A stretch of DNA of 64,000 nucleotides. It comes from Amycolatopsis sp. DSM 110486 (GTDB lineage Bacteria > Actinomycetota > Actinomycetes > Mycobacteriales > Pseudonocardiaceae). The position numbers were made by a program, and so were the translations under genes. The notes below the pieces were generated by a model that saw nothing but the letters and a program-made list of their open reading frames with translations, had not been told where the DNA came from and did not search any database. The stretch spans positions 4,665,001 through 4,729,000 of the forward strand of contig NZ_CP080519.1 of the NCBI RefSeq assembly GCF_019468465.1, read 5' to 3'. Below are positions 1 through 8,302 of this stretch, piece by piece; position 1 is the stretch's first letter, and each line of letters begins with the position of its first letter.

Positions 1-254
1 TCGGCGAGCCACAGCATCGCGAGGTCCCAGAACTGCCAGAACGGCGAAGCCCAGCGGCCGGCGACGAAGCCCCAGTTGATGCGGTGCACACCGCCGTCGA
101 GGATGTTCATGATCAGCAGGTGGCCCAGCACCAGGATGATCAGCGCGAGGCCCGAGATGCGCATGAACAGCCAGCTGTAGAGCTCGAAGTTGCTGCGGCG
201 GGCCGCCGGGCGCTTCGGGGTGCGCGGCGATTCGATGACGAGCGAGTCGGCCAT
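1..254 (-). CDS. sdhD: Succinate dehydrogenase membrane anchor subunit SdhD (partial, C-terminus off the left edge)
   Basis: Membrane anchor of succinate dehydrogenase (complex II), which with SdhC holds the SdhAB catalytic dimer on the membrane and carries heme/quinone sites. About 84 residues are visible, starting at the ATG at 252-254. After a polar N-terminus there is a clear membrane segment containing SGLALIILVLGHLLIMN, with a histidine in the helix as in heme-liganding anchors. It starts 2 bp after the sdhC stop, so the two are one operon running off the left edge, where sdhA and sdhB are expected. The function is called largely from pairing with sdhC. The C-terminal part is not in the window. 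Confidence 0.85.
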   Translation of the reverse strand, partial: MADSLVIESPRTPKRPAARRSNFELYSWLFMRISGLALIILVLGHLLIMNILDGGVHRINWGFVAGRWASPFWQFWDLAMLWLA

Positions 255-256
255 GG

Positions 257-700
257 TCAGTTACCCCCGAAGAGCGTCTCGACCGTGCGCTTCAGCATGA
301 AGAACGCACCCGGAATCATCACGACGACCCACACGACACCGATCACCCACAGCATCGTCTTCTGGAACTTCGGGCCCTTGGACCAGAAGTCGATCAGCAT
401 GACGCGGACGCCGTTGAGGGCGTGGAAGAGAACCGCGCCGACCAGACCGACCTCGAGCAGGTTCACGAGCGGCGTCTTGTACGTCTCGATCACCTGGTCG
501 TAGGTGTTCGGCGACACGCGGACGAGCGAGGTGTCGAGCACGTGCACGAACAGGAAGAAGAATGTCAGCACGCCGGTGATGCGGTGCAGCACCCAGGACC
601 ACATGCCGGGGTCGCCCCGGTAGAAGGTCCCCTGCCGGCGTGAGGCACCCGCCCGATCGCTCGCTCCTGCCTCGGTGGCAGTGCTCGCCGTGGTGGACAT
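257..700 (-). CDS. sdhC: Succinate dehydrogenase cytochrome b556 subunit SdhC
   Basis: 147-residue membrane subunit of succinate dehydrogenase. The start ATG at 698-700 has a GGAGG about 10 bp upstream. The open frame continues well upstream to 1201, but that extension is proline/arginine rich and unlike SdhC. Seen in the sequence: the family motif WSWVLHRITG near residue 35, three hydrophobic helices (about residues 38-60, 78-100 and 118-140), and FHALNGVRVMLIDF, matching the SdhC histidine-containing second helix. Length fits the short actinobacterial SdhC. sdhD follows 2 bp after the stop. The gene is divergent from the nucleoside transporter operon across a 687-bp gap. Confidence 0.92.
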   Translation of the reverse strand: MSTTASTATEAGASDRAGASRRQGTFYRGDPGMWSWVLHRITGVLTFFFLFVHVLDTSLVRVSPNTYDQVIETYKTPLVNLLEVGLVGAVLFHALNGVRVMLIDFWSKGPKFQKTMLWVIGVVWVVVMIPGAFFMLKRTVETLFGGN

Positions 701-1387
701 CGGTGAACGGCCTCCAACGTCATCTGTTGTGCCCGGCTGACCGGCGAGGTCCGCACCCGCTTCCGCGTCGGTCCACTGGGGACAACGCCGGCAGCGGTGC
801 CGAGATCTAGGGCCATCGAGCGTGGATGAAAGGATGCTAGACCCGCCATCTGGACCCGGCTCACCTCCGGGTTCGTCTCTGTGATGGACCAGACACCCGG
901 AGCGTCCCGCACCACTCGGACGTGTGGCGCCGGCCACGCGGCACGGGCGGTCCAGGGCGAATCCGACCTGGGGCTCCCGGCCCGGTCGATTCGATTCAGC
1001 AGGCCGGTACCGCTTGCGGCGGCGGGTGAAAAACCAGCCGGGCCCGAACGGTTTTCGTGATGTCCGCAACGCCCGGTCGGCCAGGCCCTCCGCCGGGGGT
1101 GGACGAAGATCGTCCGGACGGGTTTCACCGCGCGGCGACGACGGGCCGCGGGACCCCGGGCTGTGACAGCTGGTGAGTACCTTCCTGAACCAGTTGATCA
1201 CCGTAAGTACACGATCGGTCGCGAATCAGACCGCTGAGTAAACGTTTGTGTTACGTAGCGTGCCTTTCCTATGGCGGTTGTCTGGCTGTTGGGTACGGTC
1301 TGGCGGTTGAACTCGGCACCGAAGGAAGACACCGGTACCGGGTCGCTTCCACTTAGTCCGCTGGATCAGCGGGGAGGGAGACACACG
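701..1387. other. Intergenic region between sdhC and the nucleoside transporter operon
   Basis: 687 bp separate the two divergent operons. I see no supported gene here. Open frames exist on both strands, but they are the usual long open frames of GC-rich DNA with arginine/proline-rich translations and no ribosome binding site. The stretch must carry the promoters of both operons. The locally AT-richer segment near 1195-1290 is the most likely place for them, but no promoter matched well enough to call. Confidence 0.5.
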
Positions 1388-2542
1388 TTGCGTCGCATGC
1401 GTGGAACCGCGCTGGCCGCCGCGACCATGGCCGGGGTCCTCACCTTGGCAGGGTGCGCGAAGGACACCGGCGGGGGCAGCAGCAGCAACACCGCCGCGGC
1501 TGGCAGCTCTGACACGAGCTGCGTCACCGCGCCGAAGCCGCCCGCGGCTCCGGCAGCAGCCACGACCAGCAGCTCGTCCGGCGAGAAGGTGGACGGCAGC
1601 AAGCTCAAGGTCGGCCTGGCGTTCGACATCGGCGGCCGGGGTGACGCCTCCTTCAACGATGCGGCCGCGGCCGGCGTCGACAAGGCGAAGTCCGAGCTCG
1701 GCATCACGACCGTCAACGAGAGCACGGCCAGCCCGAGCGAGAGCGAGTCGGCCAAGCAGCAGCGGCTCGAGCAGATGGCGTCGCAGGGCCTGAACCCGAT
1801 CATCGCGGTCGGTTTCGCCTACGCGCCGTCGGTCGCCGCCGTCGCGCCGAAGCACCCGAACACCCGGTTCGCGATCGTCGACGACGACACCATCAAGCTC
1901 CCCAACGTGACGCCGCTGGTGTTCGCCGAGGAGCAGGGCTCGTTCCTGGCCGGCGTCGCCGCCGTCTACAAGAGCAAGAACTGCCACATCGGCTTCGTCG
2001 GTGGGGTGAACACGCCGCTGATCCAGAAGTTCGAGGCCGGCTACCTGCAGGGTGCGCGGGCCGTGTCGAACAAGGTCAAGATCGAGGACGAGTACCTGAC
2101 GCCGGCCGGCGACTTCTCCGGTTTCCAGGACCCGGCCAAGGGCAACGTCAAGGCCGCCGCCGAGATCAACAACGGCGCGGACGTGATCTACCACGCCGCC
2201 GGTGCCTCCGGTAAGGGTGTGTTCGACGCCGCCAAGACGTCGGGCAAGGCGTTGGCCATCGGTGTCGACTCCGACCAGTACAACCAGGCCACGGTCGCCG
2301 CCGACAAGGACATCATCCTCACCTCGATGATGAAGCGCGTGGACGTCGCGGTGTTCGACTTCCTGCAGGCCGACGCGAAGGGTGACCTGAGCGTGCTGCC
2401 GCAGCGCTTCGACCTGAAGGTCGACGGCGTCGGCTACGCCACCTCCGGCGGCAAGGTCGACGACATCAAGGACGTGCTGGAAGGGTACAAGGCCCAGATC
2501 ATCTCGGGCGCCATCCAGGTTTCGGACAAGCCGACCAAGTAG
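1388..2542 (+). CDS. BMP-family nucleoside-binding lipoprotein of an ABC transporter
   Basis: Extracellular substrate-binding lipoprotein of the BMP/PnrA-TmpC family, which captures purine and pyrimidine nucleosides for import. I place the start at the TTG at 1388, preceded by GGGAGGGAG with 7-bp spacing, giving 384 residues; the frame is open back to 1271. A lipoprotein signal is visible: charged MRRM-like start, hydrophobic stretch, lipobox LAGC. A low-complexity Ser/Ala linker follows, then the mature domain with the family features (DIGGRGDASFNDAA, EEQGSFLAGVAA, GFVGGV, YHAAGASGKGVFDAA, IGVDSDQ). It is the first gene of an operon with an ATPase and two permeases, followed by cdd and deoA, which supports nucleosides as substrate. 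Confidence 0.9.
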   Translation: MRRMRGTALAAATMAGVLTLAGCAKDTGGGSSSNTAAAGSSDTSCVTAPKPPAAPAAATTSSSSGEKVDGSKLKVGLAFDIGGRGDASFNDAAAAGVDKAKSELGITTVNESTASPSESESAKQQRLEQMASQGLNPIIAVGFAYAPSVAAVAPKHPNTRFAIVDDDTIKLPNVTPLVFAEEQGSFLAGVAAVYKSKNCHIGFVGGVNTPLIQKFEAGYLQGARAVSNKVKIEDEYLTPAGDFSGFQDPAKGNVKAAAEINNGADVIYHAAGASGKGVFDAAKTSGKALAIGVDSDQYNQATVAADKDIILTSMMKRVDVAVFDFLQADAKGDLSVLPQRFDLKVDGVGYATSGGKVDDIKDVLEGYKAQIISGAIQVSDKPTK

Positions 2543-2558
2543 TACACGCCACGTGCCA

Positions 2559-2587
2559 GGGCTCGGAAGGATCTTCCTTCCGAGCCC
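2559..2587 (+). promoter_or_regulatory. Perfect hairpin between the lipoprotein and ATPase genes
   Basis: Arms GGGCTCGGAAGG (2559-2570) and CCTTCCGAGCCC (2576-2587) form a perfect 12-bp stem with a 5-nt loop. No T-tract follows, so it is not a classical terminator. Placed 16 bp after the lipoprotein stop and 33 bp before the ATPase start, it most likely protects the 3' end of the lipoprotein message or attenuates read-through, so that more binding protein than ATPase is made. The structure is seen; its role is inferred. Confidence 0.7.
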
Positions 2588-2620
2588 TCACGCGTTTCGA
2601 CAGAACTGGATGCCTCTCCC

Positions 2621-4186
2621 ATGAGCACTGCCGAGGCCGATGCCGTCCCCGACCGGGGCACGACGGCCGTCCAGCTGACCGGGATCACCAAGCGGTTCCC
2701 GGGTGTGGTCGCCAACTCCGACGTCAACCTCACCGTGGCCGCGGGCGAGGTGCACGCCCTCTGCGGCGAGAACGGCGCGGGCAAGTCGACCCTGATGAAG
2801 ATCCTCTACGGGATGCAGCAGCCCGACGAGGGAACCATCGCCATCAACGGCACCGAGGTGAAGCTGCGCAACCCGCAGGACGCCATCCAGGCCGGGATCG
2901 GCATGGTGCACCAGCACTTCATGCTCGCCGACAACTTCACCGTCGCCGAGAACGTGTTCCTCGGCGGCGAGGCCCTGCACGGCATCGGCGGTGAAGCGCG
3001 CGCCCGGCTCAAGAAGCTCTCCGAGCAGACGGGCCTGCGCGCCAAGCCGGACGCGTTGCTGGAAGAGCTCGGCGTGGCCGACCGCCAGCGCGTGGAGATC
3101 GTGAAGGTCCTCTACCGCGGCGCGAAGATCATCATCCTCGACGAACCCACCGCGGTGCTCGTGCCGCAGGAGGTCGACGCGCTGTTCAGCACGGTCCGCG
3201 AAATGCAGGCCGACGGCTACACCTTCCTCTTCATCTCCCACAAGCTCGACGAGGTGCGGGCCATCGCCGACACCGTCACGGTGATCCGGCGCGGCACCAC
3301 CGTCGGCACAGCCGACCCGAAGACCATCACCAGCCGTCAGCTGGCGGAGATGATGGTCGGTTCGGAGCTGCCCAGCCCCGAGACGCGCGAGTCGACGGTG
3401 ACCGACCGCGACGTGCTGCGATTGAAGGACCTGAGCCTCACGGCCGAGAACTCCGAGCTGAAGCTGCTGGACGACATCGCGTTCACGGTGCACGCGGGTG
3501 AGGTGCTCGGCATCGCGGGCGTCGAGGGCAACGGCCAGACCGAGCTCGTCGAGACCATCATGGGCATGCGCAAGGCCAGCGGCGGGCACATCGAGCTCGC
3601 CGAGGCCGACGGCAAAACCCACGACCTGGTGAAGCTGGGCACGCTCGCGCGGCGCGAGGCCGGCATCGGTTACATCGCCGAAGACCGCACGCGCCACAGC
3701 CTGCTGCTCACGCAACCGTTGTGGGCCAACCGGATCCTCGGCTACCAGACGCGCAAACCCGTCTCGAGTGGACAGTTGCTGGACATCGCCGGCGCGCGCC
3801 GCGACACCGAGCGCATCGTGCGCGAGTACGACGTGCGCACGCCGGGCATCGATGTGCCGGCCGCCGCGCTCTCGGGCGGCAACCAGCAGAAGCTGATCGT
3901 CGGGCGCGAGCTGTCGGGCAACCCCGTGCTGCTCATCGCTTCGCACCCGACGCGCGGTGTCGACGTCGGTGCGCAGGCCATGATCTGGGAGCAGATCCGG
4001 CAGGCGCGCGCCGACGGCCTGGCGGTGCTGCTGATCTCCGCCGACCTCGACGAGCTGATCGGGCTCTCCGACACGATCCGCGTGATGCTGCGCGGGCGCC
4101 TGGTGAGCGAGGCGAACCCCGCCACGGTGACCCCGCAGGAACTCGGTTCCGCCATGACCGGTGCCGAAGAAGGTGAAGAAGCGTAA
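2621..4186 (+). CDS. Nucleoside ABC transporter ATP-binding protein with two ATPase domains
   Basis: 521-residue fused double ATPase of the type serving BMP-family nucleoside and RbsA-like sugar importers. The N-terminal domain has Walker A GENGAGKST (about residue 48) and Walker B IIILDEPTAVL, but its signature region reads VADRQRVEIVKVL instead of LSGGQ. The C-terminal domain has a degenerate P-loop GVEGNGQTE and the signature ALSGGNQQKLIVGREL; the position after its Walker B reads LLIASHPTRGVD, with Ser where Glu is usual. Such asymmetry is normal in this subfamily. The stop shares one base with the start of the first permease (TAATG). Confidence 0.92.
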   Translation: MSTAEADAVPDRGTTAVQLTGITKRFPGVVANSDVNLTVAAGEVHALCGENGAGKSTLMKILYGMQQPDEGTIAINGTEVKLRNPQDAIQAGIGMVHQHFMLADNFTVAENVFLGGEALHGIGGEARARLKKLSEQTGLRAKPDALLEELGVADRQRVEIVKVLYRGAKIIILDEPTAVLVPQEVDALFSTVREMQADGYTFLFISHKLDEVRAIADTVTVIRRGTTVGTADPKTITSRQLAEMMVGSELPSPETRESTVTDRDVLRLKDLSLTAENSELKLLDDIAFTVHAGEVLGIAGVEGNGQTELVETIMGMRKASGGHIELAEADGKTHDLVKLGTLARREAGIGYIAEDRTRHSLLLTQPLWANRILGYQTRKPVSSGQLLDIAGARRDTERIVREYDVRTPGIDVPAAALSGGNQQKLIVGRELSGNPVLLIASHPTRGVDVGAQAMIWEQIRQARADGLAVLLISADLDELIGLSDTIRVMLRGRLVSEANPATVTPQELGSAMTGAEEGEEA

Positions 4187-5283
4187 TGACTTCGTGGCGC
4201 ACGCGGCTGCTGCCGCCCCTGCTCGCGATCGTGTTCGCCGTGCTGCTCTCGGCGATCGCGCTCGTCATCTCCGGCGCCGACCCGCTGGAGGCGTACGGGA
4301 CCATGGTGGGGCAGCTCTTCAAGGGCTCCACCGCCGTGGACACGGTGAACCTCGCGACGGTGTACTACCTGTCCGGGCTCGCGGTGGCCATCGGCTTCCA
4401 GATGAACCTGTTCAACATCGGTGTCGAGGGCCAGTACCGGTTCGCGGCCGTGGTCGCCGCGATCATCGGCGGCGCGCTGCAGCTGCCGCCGATCCTCCAC
4501 ACCATCGTGATCCTGATCGTCGCGGTCGCGTCGGGTGCGCTGTACGCGCTGGTCCCCGCCGTGCTGAAGGTGACCCGCGGTGTCAGCGAGGTCATCTCGA
4601 CGATCATGCTGAACTCGATCGTCGCCGGCATCATCGCGTTCCTCGTCAACGCCGACCAGTTCGGCGTGCAGTCGGGCAACAACATCGGCACGCGCACGAT
4701 CGCGCCGTCGGGCCGGATCCCGGGCGTCCCCCTCGGCTCGGGCGTGCTGTTCGGGTTCTTCTTCATCGCCATCGTGATCGGCATCGCCTACTGGTTCATG
4801 CTCAACCGCACGCGGTTCGGCTTCGAGCTCAAGGCGAGCGGTGAGTCGTCGACGGCGGCGGCGGCCGGTGGCGTGAGCGCGAAGCGGATGACGCTGATCG
4901 CGATGCTGCTCTCCGGTGCGGTGGCGGGTCTCGTCGCCATGCCGGAGCTGCTCGGCCGCGACTACAGCTACGGCATCACGGCCACGCAGATGTACGGCTT
5001 CACCGGCATCGCCGTGGCGCTGCTGGGCCGCAACCACCCCGGCGGCATCGCGTTCGGCGCGCTGCTGTGGGCGTTCCTCGACACCTCGGCGGTGTCGCTG
5101 GAGCAGATCAACGTGTCCAAGGAGATCGCGACGATCATGCAGGGCATCATCGTGCTGTCGGTCGTCGTCGCGTACGAGATCGTGCGCCGCGCCGACCTCG
5201 CGGCCGAACAACGCAGGGTGGGCCGGGCGCTCGCCGGCAACGGGCGCAAGGGTGCCTCCGTCGCGGAAGGCGGTGCGGTGTGA
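4186..5283 (+). CDS. Nucleoside ABC transporter permease (first)
   Basis: 365-residue integral membrane permease of the BPD_transp_2 (branched-chain amino acid / nucleoside) family. Many hydrophobic helices are visible from residue 8 onward. GLAVAIGFQMNLFNIGVEGQ is the characteristic sequence of this nucleoside permease group, and GFTGIAVALLGRNHPGGI the conserved C-terminal loop. The C-terminus is polar and cytoplasmic. Translation is coupled on both sides: a 1-bp overlap with the ATPase stop and a 4-bp GTGA overlap with the next permease. Confidence 0.92.
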   Translation: MTSWRTRLLPPLLAIVFAVLLSAIALVISGADPLEAYGTMVGQLFKGSTAVDTVNLATVYYLSGLAVAIGFQMNLFNIGVEGQYRFAAVVAAIIGGALQLPPILHTIVILIVAVASGALYALVPAVLKVTRGVSEVISTIMLNSIVAGIIAFLVNADQFGVQSGNNIGTRTIAPSGRIPGVPLGSGVLFGFFFIAIVIGIAYWFMLNRTRFGFELKASGESSTAAAAGGVSAKRMTLIAMLLSGAVAGLVAMPELLGRDYSYGITATQMYGFTGIAVALLGRNHPGGIAFGALLWAFLDTSAVSLEQINVSKEIATIMQGIIVLSVVVAYEIVRRADLAAEQRRVGRALAGNGRKGASVAEGGAV

Positions 5284-6563
5284 GCCAGGTGACGGAGTTC
5301 CCCATGAAGGAGCCCGCCTCCGGCATGCCGGAGCCGGTGGTGGAACGGCGGCGACGGATTCCCGGCTGGCTGCGTGGCGTGATCTGGGCCGTGGTGGCGA
5401 TCGCGGTGATGTCGACGGCGTCGTACGCGACCGGTGTTTCGGCGCTGACGTCGAGCAACACGGCGTCGACGGCCCTGCGGCTCGCGCTGCCGATCCTGCT
5501 GTGTGCGCTCGGCGGCCTGTGGTCGGAGCGCGCGGGCGTGGTCAACATCGGCCTCGAGGGCATGATGATCCTCGGCACCTTCGGCGCGGCCTGGGGCGCG
5601 TATTACGGCGGCGTGTGGGTCGGCCTGCTCTCGGCCATCGCGTTCGGCGCCATCGGCGGCCTGCTGCACGCGATCGCGACGGTGACCTTCAACGTCAACC
5701 ACATCGTCTCCGGTGTGGCGATCAACCTGCTGGGGTTGGGCATCGCGAAATATCTGGCGAACCTGATCTTCGAGCCGATCTCGGGCAACCCGCGGCAGTC
5801 GCCGCCGGTGCCGAAGTTCGACACGTACTCCGCGTCGGGCCTGTCCGATTGGCTCGGCAGGCTGGAGAACGAGCAGCGCGTGGGGATCTCCGACGTCGCC
5901 GGCATCCTGCGTGGTCTGATCACCGGCGTCGCGCCGCTGACGATGATCGCGATCATCCTGGTGCCGGTGAGCTACTGGATCCTCTGGCACACGCGGTTCG
6001 GCCTGCGGCTGCGTTCGTGCGGTGAGAACCCGGTGGCCGCGGAGTCGCTGGGTGTCAACGTGTACCGCTACAAGTACCTCGGTGTGCTGATCTCCGGCGG
6101 TTTCGCCGGCATGGGTGGCGCTTCGCTGGTTCTGCTCAAGGGCGGCGCGGACTACCTCGAGAACCAGACCAACGGCCGCGGGTACATCGGTCTCGCCGCC
6201 ATGATCTTCGGCAACTGGCGCCCGGGCGGCCTGCTCGGCGGCGCGGCGCTGTTCGGGTACGCGGACGGCCTGCAGCTCGCCGGCGGTGGCGAGGCGGTGC
6301 TCGCGCTGCTGTACGGCGCGGTGATCCTGCTGGCGATCATCGTCGTGGTGCAGCTGATTCGGAAGCGTTGGCTGGCGGCGGCTCTGGGCGTCATCGGGGC
6401 CGGGGCGCTGTACGCGATCTACTGGACCAACGACACGCTGCCGAGCGACCTGATCCCGTACACGGCGCACTTCGTGACGCTGATCGTGCTCGCGGTGGCG
6501 TCGCAACGGCTCCGTCCACCGAAGGCCGACGGTGCGCCTTATCGGCGAGGGGAGGGGGACTGA
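5280..6563 (+). CDS. Nucleoside ABC transporter permease (second)
   Basis: 427-residue permease partnering the preceding one. I chose the GTG at 5280, which overlaps the upstream TGA by 4 bp; an ATG at 5304 is the alternative, and the open frame back to 5067 is a shadow of the first permease. Conserved signatures are GLWSERAGVVNIGLEGMM, FNVNHIVSGVAINLLGLG and GYIGLAAMIFGNWRPGG. About ten hydrophobic segments run from residue 30 to the end. The stop overlaps the cdd start by one base (TGATG), tying transport directly to pyrimidine salvage. Confidence 0.9.
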   Translation: MSQVTEFPMKEPASGMPEPVVERRRRIPGWLRGVIWAVVAIAVMSTASYATGVSALTSSNTASTALRLALPILLCALGGLWSERAGVVNIGLEGMMILGTFGAAWGAYYGGVWVGLLSAIAFGAIGGLLHAIATVTFNVNHIVSGVAINLLGLGIAKYLANLIFEPISGNPRQSPPVPKFDTYSASGLSDWLGRLENEQRVGISDVAGILRGLITGVAPLTMIAIILVPVSYWILWHTRFGLRLRSCGENPVAAESLGVNVYRYKYLGVLISGGFAGMGGASLVLLKGGADYLENQTNGRGYIGLAAMIFGNWRPGGLLGGAALFGYADGLQLAGGGEAVLALLYGAVILLAIIVVVQLIRKRWLAAALGVIGAGALYAIYWTNDTLPSDLIPYTAHFVTLIVLAVASQRLRPPKADGAPYRRGEGD

Positions 6564-6952
6564 TGACCTCTGTGGACTGGGACGCGCTGCGGGCTTCGGC
6601 GGTGTCGGCTGCTGCCTCGGCCTATGCGCCTTACTCGGGCCTGCACGTCGGCGTCGCGGGCATCGTGGACGACGGCCGGATGGTGACGGGCTGCAACGTC
6701 GAGAACGCTTCGTACGGCCTGGGTCTGTGCGCGGAATGCACGATGGCGGGCCAGCTGCGGTTGTCGGGCGGCGGCCGGCTCGTGGCCGTCGCCTGCCGCA
6801 GCGGCGCGGGTGAGCTGCTCATGCCGTGCGGGCGGTGCCGGCAGATCCTGTTCGAGCTGGGCGGGTCGTCGTGTTTGGTCGACACTCCACGCGGGATCCT
6901 GCCGATGTCCGACGTCCTGCCCGACGCCTTCGGGCCCGAGGACCTCCCGTGA
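6563..6952 (+). CDS. cdd: Cytidine deaminase
   Basis: Zinc enzyme converting cytidine and deoxycytidine to uridine and deoxyuridine, 129 residues, the usual tetrameric short form. Zinc and catalytic motifs are visible: NVENASYGLGLCAECT (Cys plus the catalytic Glu of CAE) and MPCGRCRQILFE (the two further Cys ligands). The start ATG overlaps the permease stop and is preceded by GGGGAGGGGGA. It sits between the nucleoside permeases and deoA with overlaps on both sides. The upstream extension of the frame to 6368 is a shadow of the permease gene. Confidence 0.95.
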   Translation: MTSVDWDALRASAVSAAASAYAPYSGLHVGVAGIVDDGRMVTGCNVENASYGLGLCAECTMAGQLRLSGGGRLVAVACRSGAGELLMPCGRCRQILFELGGSSCLVDTPRGILPMSDVLPDAFGPEDLP

Positions 6953-8226
6953 CCTTCGCGGCGGTCGACATCATCCGGGCGAAACGCGACGGCGGAGAGC
7001 TGTCGGACGCGCAGATCGACTGGGTCGTGGACGCCTACACCCACGGTGTCGTGGCCGAAGAGCAGATGGCCGCGCTGGCGATGGCCATCTTCCTGCGGGG
7101 GATGACTCCTGGCGAGACCTCCCGCTGGACCGGCGCGATGATCGCGTCGGGCTCGCGGTTGTCGCTGTCCGTCGGGCGCCCGACGGTGGACAAGCACTCG
7201 ACGGGCGGCGTCGGCGACAAGATCACCTTGCCGCTGGCTCCGCTGGTCGCGGCCTGCGGCGCCGCCGTCCCCCAGCTGTCCGGCCGCGGCCTCGGCCACA
7301 CGGGCGGCACCCTGGACAAACTGGAGTCCATCCCGGGCTGGCGGGCGGCCCTGTCGTTGGACGAGATCACCGCGCAGCTTTCCTCGGTGGGTGCTGTCGT
7401 GTGCGCGGCCACGGAAGGCTTGGCTCCGGCGGACAAGAAGCTGTACGCCCTGCGGGACGTGACTTCCACCGTGGAGTCGGTGCCGCTTATCGCGTCGTCG
7501 ATCATGTCGAAGAAGATCGCCGAGGGCGCTTCGGGCCTGGTCCTGGACGTGAAGGCGGGTTCGGGTGCCTTCATGAAGACCGTTTCGGATGCTCGGGTTT
7601 TGGCTTCCACGCTGGTCTCGATCGGCGCCGCCCATGGAGTTCCGACGACCGCGCTGATCACGGACATGAACGTCCCGCTCGGCCGCGCGGTCGGCAACGC
7701 GGTCGAGGTCGCCGAGGCGGTCTCGGTCTTGCAGGGCGGCGGTCCGGCTGACGTGGTTTCGCTGACCGTGGCTCTGGCCCGCGAAATGCTCGCTTTGGCG
7801 GGTTTGTCCTCAGTGGACCCTGCGGAGGTGCTGGCTTCGGGCGAGGCTTACGAAACGTGGTCCCGCATGATCACCGCTCAGGGTGGCGATCCTTCGGCGC
7901 CGCTTCCCCCGCCCGCGCATGTCCATGTGGTCCCGGCTCCGGCTTCGGGCGTCCTGTGTTCGCTGGACGCCTACGCGGTCGGTGTCGCTGCTTGGCGCCT
8001 CGGCGCGGGGCGGGCTCGGAAGGAAGACCCGGTGCAGGCCGCTGCGGGCATTCTGTGCCTGGCCAAACCCGGCGAGGCGGTTACCGCGGGCGAGCCTTTG
8101 CTTGAGCTGCACACGGACACGCCGGACGCGGTGGCCGGCGCGTTGGAGGCTTTGGCGGGCGCGTTCTCTGTGTCGGACACGGCTCCGGCTGTCGGGCCGA
8201 TCGTCCTGGAGACCATCCGCTCCTGA
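6949..8226 (+). CDS. deoA: Thymidine/pyrimidine-nucleoside phosphorylase
   Basis: 425-residue phosphorylase that splits thymidine or (deoxy)uridine into base and (deoxy)ribose-1-phosphate. The start GTG overlaps the cdd stop by 4 bp. Diagnostic motifs are KHSTGGVGDKITLPLAPL (phosphate binding) and SGRGLGHTGGTLDKLE, the pyrimidine-nucleoside phosphorylase signature, followed by a C-terminal alpha/beta domain. Last gene of the transporter-cdd-deoA operon; a strong terminator follows 17 bp downstream. The product feeds the pentose-phosphate mutase and DeoC steps encoded elsewhere in the window. Confidence 0.95.
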   Translation: MTFAAVDIIRAKRDGGELSDAQIDWVVDAYTHGVVAEEQMAALAMAIFLRGMTPGETSRWTGAMIASGSRLSLSVGRPTVDKHSTGGVGDKITLPLAPLVAACGAAVPQLSGRGLGHTGGTLDKLESIPGWRAALSLDEITAQLSSVGAVVCAATEGLAPADKKLYALRDVTSTVESVPLIASSIMSKKIAEGASGLVLDVKAGSGAFMKTVSDARVLASTLVSIGAAHGVPTTALITDMNVPLGRAVGNAVEVAEAVSVLQGGGPADVVSLTVALAREMLALAGLSSVDPAEVLASGEAYETWSRMITAQGGDPSAPLPPPAHVHVVPAPASGVLCSLDAYAVGVAAWRLGAGRARKEDPVQAAAGILCLAKPGEAVTAGEPLLELHTDTPDAVAGALEALAGAFSVSDTAPAVGPIVLETIRS

Positions 8227-8243
8227 CCGACGATCTTTGCGTT

Positions 8244-8289
8244 GGATATGAAAGTGCCCCCACCATCAGGCGGGGGCACTTTCATATCC
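8244..8289. terminator. Bidirectional rho-independent-type terminator
   Basis: Perfect 18-bp inverted repeat with arms at 8244-8261 and 8272-8289 (core GAAAGTGCCCCC) and a 10-nt loop. The A/T-rich outer parts of the stem supply T-runs in either direction. It separates the convergent deoA and coiled-coil genes. Confidence 0.88.
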
Positions 8290-8302
8290 GGAGGTTCAGA
8301 CT

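Noticed and set aside
257..1201. 314-residue version of SdhC with a long N-terminal extension
   Set aside because: The extension is Pro/Arg/Gly-rich and unlike the family; ATG at 700 has a ribosome binding site and gives the normal length.
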